A DNA stretch of 64,000 nt, from positions 15,563,988 to 15,627,987 of the forward strand of contig OW203726.1 of NCBI GenBank assembly GCA_934045075.1, written 5' to 3'. Every line of letters begins with the position of its first letter. Within the stretch, counting starts at the first letter, position 1. The translations under genes and the position numbers were made by a program. Origin of the DNA: Yponomeuta sedellus (Eukaryota > Arthropoda > Insecta > Lepidoptera > Yponomeutidae). Below, one piece after another: positions 40,531 through 50,050 of this stretch. Below the pieces are notes generated by a model that saw only the letters and a program-made list of their open reading frames with translations, was not told the DNA's origin and ran no database searches.

Positions 40531-40945
40531 CGCAGGAGACCTAGGGTACCTTGGCGGCCTAGGATACCCTGTGCTATGGTGACCATGCATCACAAATATG
40601 TAAATACACCCAGGCAATCCCTCAACTGTGAGTCTAAGCAGAAATCTCTGGTCTACCTTGATGTGTCAGATATTCACGGGCGCTATGACGAAAGTAGATA
40701 TCATCCAATGGAGAATAAGTATGCAAATAACTGAGAGGCATACCGGGAAGGATTTATCATGATCGGGTTTGCCATTCAACGTACGATTGGCCCATTATTC
40801 GACGTCAAAGACATGGCTAAGGGTGCGAGGCGGTAAAAACCCGTCAGCAAGAAAGGTAAGTATTGCCTCGATGCCAAATTCGCCCCTGGAATCGTAAGGG
40901 TGCTCACACTGATGTAATGGAGAATGGAAAACGTGCACTCAAAAT

Positions 40946-41296
40946 CCTACTAATGTTATAAATGTGAAAGTTCGTAAAGATGTTTGTATGTGTATCAAAA
41001 CGGAATATAGTTTGAAAGGAATTATGAAATTAAATGAAATGAAATGAAAAGGTTTTATTCAAAACTAGCTGACCCAGCGAAATTCGTACCGCCCTACAGT
41101 CGATTCTTTAATTTTGTTTCATAAAAAAAATTAAAGAATCGAGGACGAAGATTCGAAAAATGTAAGAACCATCCTCCTATTTTAGAATATTCCTTGAAGT
41201 AGGAATATTCTAAAAAAAGAACTAGAAATCGGTTCAGCTACTCTCAAGATTTGCGCTGACCAACACATTCAGCGATTAATTTTTATATTATAATTA
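40946..41296 (-). mobile_element. Helitron-like non-autonomous elements
   Basis: 41066-41296 read on minus ends with ...GCTGGGTCAGCTAG (CTAG end) and contains AACCGATTTCTAGTTC; a sister copy is at 62116-62295. A second piece, TCCTACTAATGTTATAAATG at 40947-40966, resembles the TC-start end of the same group on plus. It holds the hairpin TTAAAGAATCGA with its complement around 41102-41142. Confidence 0.5.
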
Positions 41297-41299
41297 GCG

Positions 41300-42905
41300 G
41301 CTTAATGAATGTTACAATTCAAACTAGATCCATTTCAAAATCTAGATCATATTGGAGAAAAATATTTCAAATAAACTCCAAACTTAGTCTTTTCAAAGCC
41401 CTAATTCACTTAGACTAATACTTCTCATACGACTAATGATAAGATTTAGACTACTTACTGTTATTATTTGAATTAAGATAAGCTCAACATTTGTATGCCG
41501 AAATGGCAAAACACGAAGATCTTTATTTTATTGTACCATCTGCATGTATGTAATACTCGTGTTTATACAAATAAAACGAATTGAATTGACTTTTTTTTAT
41601 ACCTACTGTCGATAAGTCATGTGGTATTAAAACGCGCTTTACAAATCAGGCTCACACAACTTGCACGTAATGCCTTATAATTTATGATGTTTGTTGATAT
41701 TTCAGACTTATCTCGTAGGTAAAACGTCTAGAATTTAATAAAAAAAACTAAAAGTAATATTTATTTTATTAATCGAGTACCTAAACTTTTCGCATTTTTG
41801 TGATTGAATAAAATAATTTTGTTGTTTTATTTCCTAAGTTTATGTTTTCTATAGTACAAAAGCATTGACACTCCAATCTAAGTTAAACGCAAATACTCCA
41901 TTAGCCTCTGGCGTCAGAGTACTTACACTGATGTACTCATACAGTACAATTCACAACAAATGTACAGCCAAGTTACTGACATTATAGCACTCAGTTCATT
42001 TGGCATTACCATCATTACACATTACTTCTTTTGCTAAGTGCTCGCGTAACAATGCGTGCGTAATAAAATATGCATTACCGTCGGGAAATCTTCTGGAATT
42101 GTGGATCTCAGAGCTCCTAATGCCATCAGAAGAGAACGTTCCTGGCAAGCTCATTTAAAAAAAGTCATAACGCCTCATAAATAGGAGCTTGTGTTGACAA
42201 ACGGTAGGCACAGCGTAACACAGAATTTATTCTCATTTATACTGGAGTTCGCAAAAATATAATTTTCGTTGTAACTTCAAGTTGTCACGGGGCTGTTTTG
42301 GTGGTCCTTTTCATATCTTATGTGTTATTTTTTTTTGTGGTTTTGAAACTCATTCTTCATTCTTTATACATACTTTAAATATTATATATAAGGTGTTTAT
42401 TTTTCTTACATATTATTTAGATAAGTCGATCCTCAAGTTATATGAAATCCTGTACTTATTGAAATAATTTACCATTGGATAGCTTTACGTAATTCCATAC
42501 TTTACATCTAGACAACTAAAAAAACATGTATCGTACAATATCCATTAGAAGGGATATTAAAAACGTTATTCAATAAAAATATATATTCTTTTTATCGTGT
42601 CTGTGGCAAATATAAGATAAATAAGAATATTCTTTATGGTACACCAGAACACGTGATATAAAACAGGCAATGAAACAAAGTACTTACAATTCGTGGCCTT
42701 ATTGCTAAAAGCAATAGACTAAACTAAGCAAGTTCGACCTGTCATTTAGCCTCATAGTTGGGCCGTTGCACATAGCATCCCTCATGGTATTTGTGAAGGT
42801 AAATTGAAGGAAAATTTCTAAGTCACGGGAAAATAAAATATCCCATGACTCTATTGCTAATGCCAAGAAGTAATACCTAAGAAAAGAAACGACTGCAACT
42901 TCACA
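41300..42905. other. no gene recognised
   Basis: AT-rich; no coding or repeat signature recognised. Confidence 0.4.
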
Positions 42906-42907
42906 AA

Positions 42908-43080
42908 AAAACCTATTGAGAGGCTAAAAATTTCACCCATGCCGGGACTCGAAACCGCGACCTCTGGGTAACTGGCACGGTTAGCCAGAGGTCGCGGGTT
43001 CGAGTCCCGGCATGGGTGGATTTTTTAGCCTCTCAATAAGTTTTTAAATTTGTCCTTAGCACGGGTTAGTGCATTAAAAA
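42908..43080. repeat. head-to-head inverted tRNA-derived SINE pair
   Basis: The minus arm 42911-42967 (AGGCTAAAAATTTCACCC...GACCTCTGG) pairs with the plus arm 42984-43046 (CCAGAGGTCGCGGGTTCGAG...TTAGCCTCTCAATAAG). The forward copy continues to the complete tail GCACGGGTTAGTGCATTAAA. Confidence 0.8.
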
Positions 43081-43508
43081 GAATAAAACTTCACGAAAGT
43101 ACGTAATTTAGAGAAGAAACTCATCAAAACATGCCAAAACTCGAATCCATGACCTCCCAAATGAAAAGCCAGCGTTAAACCACTCCACTACCGGTGGTAC
43201 CACCACCACCACCGCTCTTCCTAAGCTACACAAGCACAATAATTGAGGCGGTCAAATCCACACAAATACATGCCGGAAGAGCGACGGACCGCAATAATGA
43301 ATGACTGCGAAAATCGGATTACATATAGCCTTAACGATCAGGCAGCCCCATTAGCGAACGTCAGTGTGTTCAAAACCCTCTTGAAACTCGTTAAAATTTG
43401 TAAAGAGAAAGACATTTTTAAGAGTTTCAGTGAAATTGGACAGGTATTTGCATTTTGTTTCGGAATGTGTCTGTACAGATTGTATGCATTTCGCAGTTAC
43501 TTTGTGAA
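42970..43508. repeat. local tandem duplication, unit 1
   Basis: Starts inside the SINE and includes a second reversed tRNA-like segment (43140-43200) and unique DNA. Repeated at 43567-44098 with an offset of 590-597 and roughly 10 percent divergence by eye. The 104-codon frame at 43243-43557 is not conserved intact in unit 2. Confidence 0.8.
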
Positions 43509-43566
43509 ACTCGGCTATTTAGATACCGTTATAGAATATAATACCGTTATAGAATAGTTATAGAAT

Positions 43567-44098
43567 AACCGTGCCAGTTAGCCAGAGGTCGCGGGTTCGA
43601 GCCCCGGCTTGGGTGGATTTTTTAGCCTCTCAATAGGTTTTTAAAATTGTCCTTAGCACGGGTTAGTGCATTAAAAAGAATATAACTTCACAAAAGTACG
43701 TAGCTTAGGGAAGAAACTCATCAAAACATGGCAGGACTCGAATCCAAGACCTCCCAAATGAAAAGCCGCTCCCACCGCTCTTCCTAAGCTACTCAAGCAC
43801 AATAATTGAGGCGGTCAAATCCACACAAATACATGCCGGGAGAGCGACGGACCGCAATTATGAATGACTGCGAAAATCGGATTACATATAGCCATAACGA
43901 TCAGGTAGCCCCATTAGCGAACGTCAGTGTCTTCAAAATCCTCTTGAAACGAAAGAGCTGTCTGTTAGAGCAAACTTGTTAAAATTTGTAAAGAGAATGA
44001 GATTTTTACGAGTTTCAGTGAAATTAAACAGGTATTTTTGCATTTTGTTTCGGAGTGATTCTGTACAGATTGTATGCATATCGCAGTTACTTTGTGAA
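43567..44098. repeat. local tandem duplication, unit 2
   Basis: Matches 42970-43508. It lacks the ACCACC-rich part of the tRNA-like segment and gains about 25 bases (GAAAGAGCTGTCTGTTAGAG and on) near 43950. Confidence 0.8.
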
Positions 44099-44206
44099 AG
44101 CGTCGTCTGTTCATAAACGCTCGTCGGATTGCAATAAACCCAGGGCAAATTGTAAAAATGCTAGTCAGTTTGTGAAATGCGACTAAATATTTGTTTTTAT
44201 TTCCAG

Positions 44207-44395
44207 GTTTTTTTTTCAATTTGCACTCCTGGGACAAGGCCTCCTAAGGCCCTCCTCCGCTCTCCAGTCCTCGCTGTCTCAGGCATTCCCTGCCACCCTC
44301 GCAGAAAGTTTGTGAGGTCGTCCCATCATCTCCGTCATGTTCGGCCACGTTTACGGTACGACTTATGTGGCCTGCCCAATTCTATTTTAACTTCG
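44207..44395 (-). repeat. LINE 3'-end coding fragment
   Basis: Minus-strand reading shows IELGRPHKSYRKRGR and, after a shift, WDDLTNFLRGWQGMPETA, like the GRP..RW.DDL C-terminus of RTE-type elements. Degenerate. Confidence 0.45.
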
Positions 44396-44492
44396 CGATC
44401 GCAGCTCCAACCTCTGTGACTTTGGTTTTGGAGCGCAGCGCGGTGTTCCCGATTCGGTCGCTCCTTCTTACACCCAGGATGCAGGGCTAAGC

Positions 44493-44960
44493 CTGGGCGT
44501 ATGCTGAGACGCAGGCGACGCAGCACAGCGCAGCACAGTTCTGTACAGGACAGAGCAGTTGAGGCCGACATAGGCCCCCACCGCATGCTGTGACGCAACT
44601 ATTCTCTCCATTTCTTAGCAATTCTCACACATACTCGTAATAACTCTTTCAATGTCTTTTTGTAATAGTCTGGATGATTTGTATCATACAAACAAGGTTC
44701 ACAGCGAATTTATTCAATTAAATGTTTTGTCATCGCAACAAAATTGTTACTTAACACGCCTCGACGTGCACGCGTCGCGCAGAAAACTGAAAATCTGTGA
44801 GAAAATCTGTGCCGGCGCGACAACGAGACGCAGAGCAGGGCAGACACTTGTCTGCGTCGCACGTGCCTGCGCCGCAGCGTACGTAGCTCAATGACGTTCC
44901 ATGCTTTACAAAATCTGCACTGCGCTGAGCTGCGTCGCCTGCGTCTCAGCATGAGCTCAG
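44493..44960. mobile_element. GC-rich foldback MITE, about 468 bp
   Basis: 41-bp terminal inverted repeats with four mismatches, core CTGAGACGCAGGCGACGCAG at the left and its complement at 44928-44948. Inside are further GACGCAGAGCAGGG and GTCTGCGTCGCACG repeats. It stands out by GC content from the AT-rich flanks. No target duplication established. Confidence 0.65.
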
Positions 44961-44969
44961 CCTGATGCA

Positions 44970-46005
44970 TACTGATGCTTCATTATAAGAAAAGAATAAA
45001 ATGTATTTGCTGCAGATACGATGATTTGCGTTGGGGCTGTCGAAATGCAACTATATAGTTATATTGTAGTATTAAGTCTATAAAATAGAATCCAGCTGAT
45101 GGTACCACACAAAATATTCAGTCATAAACTGTGGTTTGAACTGTAGTCCAAGGCAAGTAAACATAGAAGATTGCCAAATTGGAAGTGTGGTATGCAGTAC
45201 TTAACTTAGAACATAAAATATTTTTATGTTGCCTATAAACGCCCCACTGGAGAGTACAGGCCTTCTCTTAGAGAATCGCCTTAATTACCACGAGTGCCCA
45301 CCGCGGATGGACAATTTCAAGCGCTGAATTGCAATTTGCAATTTCAACACCTCAAAAACTGCAATAATCAATAATTAATTAAATAATACCTTATATAAGT
45401 ATATATTATGTAATATTAACTATTTTACGTCGAATTAAAATAGCACTACATTACTACGCGATTAAGCCCTGAAAATATTCTAACAAAGTACTATAAGTAT
45501 CTTATACAAATAATTTTACATCATAGGCATTAAGAAAGCTTTCTTTTACAGAATCTTAATACTTAATACTTAACAAAATGAGCGTAACGTTGGTTTATAC
45601 TCGTAATTACGAATGCCGAAAGTTTCGCTTCCTAGCGTGATAAAACTTTACATAAGTATTTTAGTAATGCTCCATTTATTTCCAAGCTAATTTTCAAGGA
45701 TAAAGTATTTTATACAGACTCTAAGTCACATACGTCAAACTCACATTAACCTACTACTCTAATTGAGAATTTCGCTAAGTAAATAGTTAGCTGTAGTGCT
45801 GTCTCTTTGAATTTCTCACAAAATAGCTTGACAGAACATTCCTTAAGTATTTACTTACCGAAATTTTCAATTTAGAAACCGGCCATAACTCTCATATAAT
45901 AATAATTAAAATGTAAATAATAGTTATAATAATTTCCACAGAACACAAACACGTGACCCGGTTCCAAACTAGGATAAGAATAAAAAAACAGGTTACTTGT
46001 ACAAA
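44970..46005. other. no gene recognised
   Basis: AT-rich intergenic sequence. Confidence 0.4.
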
Positions 46006-46009
46006 TGTG

Positions 46010-46092
46010 CGGCGACCTCTGATGGGAATTGAACCCACAACCTCCGGCATGGTAATTAGACGTGACACCGCTTGGCTAACGAGGCAGTCACA
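46010..46092 (-). repeat. tRNA-like SINE head
   Basis: Minus strand: TCGTTAGCCAAGCGGTGTC (A-box part) and TGTGGGTTCAATTCCCATC (B box). Not a complete tRNA. Confidence 0.5.
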
Positions 46093-46309
46093 TCATGATT
46101 GAAATTTCGGCACCCTGTCTATTCGAGTCGATTCAATGGCTGCACAATAAGTCCCAGTGTGGCCAGCGCATCCGGCATCGCTGCACACAATATCCTTTCC
46201 AACAAATGGCCGGAAATAGTTTCTAAATAGCCAGTTGCAACATCCGATGGCTTCTCAGAAATATGTAAATCTATGGCATGATATTTTTGGCTCGTCACCC
46301 CGGCTTCCA

Positions 46310-46620
46310 GACTTATCTTAAACGATCACGAAGGTTAAGCAAAACAGAGCGCTTTCAGTGCATGGATAGAAGACCGTCTATGACTAACGATAGTGGCATT
46401 TTTTGGAGTGGTTCCGTGCTTGGCAAGGCACTTTAAGCAGTTGGTGCCGGCTGCCGTCGATAGATGGCAGTCGTTAACCCAAGTCAGAGAAAAACATCTT
46501 ACAGTAAGACCAGCCCTAGTCTTGCAAGCCTTCACCAATTCGGACTAGGCTCCCATGGTAAAGTATGGTCTATACCTTCATCAGGGAAGAGACGCGGATA
46601 TAATGGGTTAATGATGATAT
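46310..46620 (+). repeat. 5S rRNA-derived SINE, second subfamily
   Basis: Contains CGATCACGAAGGTTAAGCA, close to the 5S A-box region CCGATCACCGAAGTTAAGCA, and GTGCATGGATAGAAGACCG in place of the C box. Next are GGTTCCGTGCTTGGCAAGGC and a tail ending AGAGACGCGGATATAATGGG. The 3' tail differs from the 17189 subfamily (ATAATGGGTTAATGATGAT). Confidence 0.6.
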
Positions 46621-46979
46621 ATAGGTAACATTTTGGTTGTGCAAAGTGTGTGAGAATACTTGAGTCATAAATAGTACATATCGGAGTATACACTAGGCGG
46701 TACTTGTATAGAATGTGAGGGAAACTGATAGTGGAGCGCAGAATAATTGTGAAACGTGTGGAAAATTTAATATGTAAAATTTAATATAAAATTTAATAAT
46801 ATGGAAAACATAATTTGTACAAAGGCGAGCTTAATACTATAAATAAATTTGTCAAATAGAATTGAAACAAATATAACCTACATTTTGTCTTTTTAATCTG
46901 TGTCCTAAATTCCTTTTAAACGTCAACATATTACGCCGGGTTGTTAATGTGACTGTCAAATATAAGTACTTAACGATTA

Positions 46980-47233
46980 TGTCGAAGACACCGATAGTTG
47001 AGGTGCGCGGCTGCTGGGCGCTGATTGGTTAAAGCCCCACGCACCGCCGCACGCACCGCCGACGTCACCGCACCAACGCCAACGGCTCGGATGCGCTCTC
47101 TCGCTTGGACTACGCTACTGTTAGGTCGTTGCACTTATATGTTATTTATTATATTTTCGGACCATTATATTATATTTTACCAGTGAATATACAGTCCACT
47201 CATTTTAAATCCAGTTAGGTTAGAACCCTAACA
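46980..47233 (+). repeat. BEL/Pao 5' LTR
   Basis: Begins TGTCGAAGACACCGATAG and ends GAACCCTAACA. It is GC-rich in the middle (CACGCACCGCCGCACG) and AT-rich toward the end. Confidence 0.95.
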
Positions 47234-47914
47234 TAGTGGTCCTTTAGGATTACCTATTCGCCGAAAATTATAGCAAGTACACGACCGACCGTTGCTACGT
47301 GGAAATTCAAAATTTTGTCGAAGAAACTTTGAAGATACCTGCAAGCGCAATCTTGTCAAGGAGACTTCGAAGATACTTGCAAAATCACTTAAGAAGCAGC
47401 CTTCACGACTACGCAAGAACAATTCCACGGACATCGGTTACAAAGGAATCGGCCACGCGGCAGCTACGAATCAACGGCACTTACAATTGTCGAATCACCT
47501 GTAATCGTGCTACTGCGTCGAGTCATCGTCAACCAAGCTGAGAGCACAAAGAACAATAAGGAGGAATCTGGAATACTGTGAGTCCGTTCCGATCATATCC
47601 TACCTTCCCAACCTTTCCCCTTTCAATTTGCAGCCAAAAGTGCATTTTTAGTAAGTAGGCATCTCAAATAAATCGCAACTGCATTTGGCGAATCATTAAT
47701 AATCGCATCAAGATACCGTTATCAATGCACAGCTGACCCACTTCCATATTTCAAGTTCACGCATCTCAATAGAAAAAACCAGTTCGCAGACCGCTTTCAA
47801 TCGCCACGCTCGCTGCAACGGCTCTTATCTATCCGCCATTTTATTTTCACATTCTTCCGAACGCATTGCATTTGAGGTAATTTTCTTTGCTTGTTTTCAT
47901 TTATTCTTCCTAAT
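47234..47914 (+). other. BEL/Pao leader, between 5' LTR and gag
   Basis: Starts TAGTGGTCCTTTAGG, the place of the primer-binding site; I cannot assign the tRNA. Short frames at 47292-47541 show no motif. Confidence 0.6.
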
Positions 47915-49147
47915 ATGGATAATTTAATAAAGAAACGGGCTATTTGCAAAACAAAGCTTACTCAATTTGCCAATTATTTATCAGTGCCAAAGAGTTGTGC
48001 ATCTCTAAGTGAAGTGATGGTGTGCGAGTTAGAATTCCGATTAACAAAGATAGAATTACTATATGATCAATTCGACAGTTTGCAGTCGGAAATCGAAATG
48101 CTGTGTGGTGACGACCAAGCCGGGACCAAGCAAAATGCTGAGCGTGAACAGTTTGAGAGCTTGTATTTCAAGCTGGTAGCTCAAGCTCGTCAATTACTGA
48201 TCCAGGGAAAGCCCAAAAGCGACCAGGTGAGTCCTGTAGCAAGTGACCATGATGCACAAGCAAATAGTAAGAATAGTCTTGTTAGACTACCCCAAATTGA
48301 CCTTCCCCACTTCGATGGTACCTATCAATATTGGCTTGAGTTTAGGGACACATTTCAGTCGCTGATACACGATAATAATTCAATCGACAACATTAATAAA
48401 TTTCACTATCTCAGGGCATCGTTAAAGGGAAGTGCAGCTCTTATAATTAAAAGTTTAGACTTCACAAGTGATAACTACACAAATGCTTGGCAAATGCTAC
48501 TCGAAAGATACAATAATAATCGCGTGTTGGTTAATAATCATGTACAAGCCTTGTTCAATATTGAGAATATTCCCAGAGAGTCAAGCAAAGCCATTAGAAG
48601 CCTTGTTGATACAACAAATAAAAACTTACGGGCGTTGACTACTCTGAAACAACCAACAACCAGCTGGGACACGCTAATTATCTACATGATGTCCTCAAAG
48701 TTAGATGCTGTAACCAGCCGTGAATGGGAGCAGTATCGCAACAGTTTAACAGAGATAGCAAGTTTGTCACAATTCAATAAATTTCTCAACAATAGGGCTG
48801 ACTTATTAGAATCATTGGAAGAATCTAGAACGATAAAAAAGGTTGAGGTAAGTAAATCAAAAAGTTTTATTGTGGCCACAAGTAACAATCAAAATAGTAA
48901 GAAATTGTACCAACAACAATGCCCCATGTGCAATCAAGCACACAATTTATATAGCTGTGAAACATTCAGACAAAAAGCTCGGGAGTTCAAAGTATGTTTA
49001 AATTGCCTCCGCCCGGGACATATAAACCGGCGCTGCAAGCTGGCTCATTGTAGGTATTGTAAGTTAAGACATAATACTCTGCTTCACTTAGAAAAAGAAC
49101 AGGAGGTCAGGGAAGTAGACAACGTAGCTTTAGCAGCTAACATGTAA
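47915..49147 (+). CDS. gag: BEL/Pao gag
   Basis: 410 codons from an ATG with a good context (TAATATGG). It forms the capsid and binds the element RNA. A BEL-type gag domain occupies about residues 120-250, with PQIDLPHFDGTYQYWLEFRD, the pattern of the DUF1759 family. The C-terminal cysteine-rich part has CPMCNQAHNLYSCETF, then CLNCLRPGHINRRCK and CRYCKLRHNTLLH, giving CCHC-type knuckles. The open frame extends upstream to 47891, but only with a non-ATG codon. It ends at TAA 49145-49147; pol continues directly in the same frame. Confidence 0.9.
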   Translation: MDNLIKKRAICKTKLTQFANYLSVPKSCASLSEVMVCELEFRLTKIELLYDQFDSLQSEIEMLCGDDQAGTKQNAEREQFESLYFKLVAQARQLLIQGKPKSDQVSPVASDHDAQANSKNSLVRLPQIDLPHFDGTYQYWLEFRDTFQSLIHDNNSIDNINKFHYLRASLKGSAALIIKSLDFTSDNYTNAWQMLLERYNNNRVLVNNHVQALFNIENIPRESSKAIRSLVDTTNKNLRALTTLKQPTTSWDTLIIYMMSSKLDAVTSREWEQYRNSLTEIASLSQFNKFLNNRADLLESLEESRTIKKVEVSKSKSFIVATSNNQNSKKLYQQQCPMCNQAHNLYSCETFRQKAREFKVCLNCLRPGHINRRCKLAHCRYCKLRHNTLLHLEKEQEVREVDNVALAANM

Positions 49148-50019
49148 GTTAAGCAACCTGCTACTTCGCCGCAAATTTTGCTTTCCACAGCGTTGGTGAA
49201 AGTGCTGGACCGCAATGGCGCTCGCCGCTCCGCGCGAGTCTTGCTTGACAACGGCAGCACGGCCAACTTTATAACTGATGAACTGTGCGGTAAGCTCGAA
49301 TTGTCCCGACGCGGTGCGAGCTCCAATATAACAGGTATTAATAACCAAACTAGTAACAGTACACAGTCTTGCCAACTCACACTTGAGTCAAATAACGGCC
49401 ATTATAAAGTAGACTTAAACTGTTTAATTTTGCCAGAGATTACCAAATCCCTGCCAGCAACATACATAAATATTGCCGATATTCCCCTACCTTCAGGCAT
49501 AAGTCTTGCTGACCCGTCATTTAATATTCCGTCAGCTATTGACATCCTCGTAGGAGCCGAGGTCTTTTGGAACATTCTTGGCACCAAATCAATTGAGTTA
49601 GGTAAGTACATGCCTACATTGTACGAGACCAAATTAGGGTGGCTCATTTCGGGTTACATTTCACAATCAAACTCACCACCGCTATGTCATTTTACTCAAG
49701 AAACCAAAACAGAGCTTTCCCGCTTCTGGGAGCTTGATAGTGTATTGCCTAATACTGCACTATCTGTCGAAGAGAGACAATGCGAAAAAAGCTTCGAAAT
49801 TAATACAATACGAGATGATAATGGTCGTTTCGTCGTGACTATGCCTCTTAAAGGTTCACCTAAGGACTTAGGAGACTCATACCAAAGGGCCAAGGTTCGA
49901 TTCCTGTCCTTAGAACGCAGGCTCAATAAAGAACCAACATTTAAACAACGGTACCTTCAATTTATGGATGAGTATTTAGAACTTGGCCATATGTCAGAAA
50001 ATGAAAGCTTAAATTCCAC

Positions 50020-50050
<31 letters not shown>

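Noticed and set aside
43243..43557. 104-codon open frame within the 0.6-kb duplication
   Set aside because: The frame is broken in the second unit and has no motif.
47891..47914. Upstream extension of gag
   Set aside because: The extension begins with TTG, not ATG; the first ATG, at 47915, has a good context and fits the gag start.
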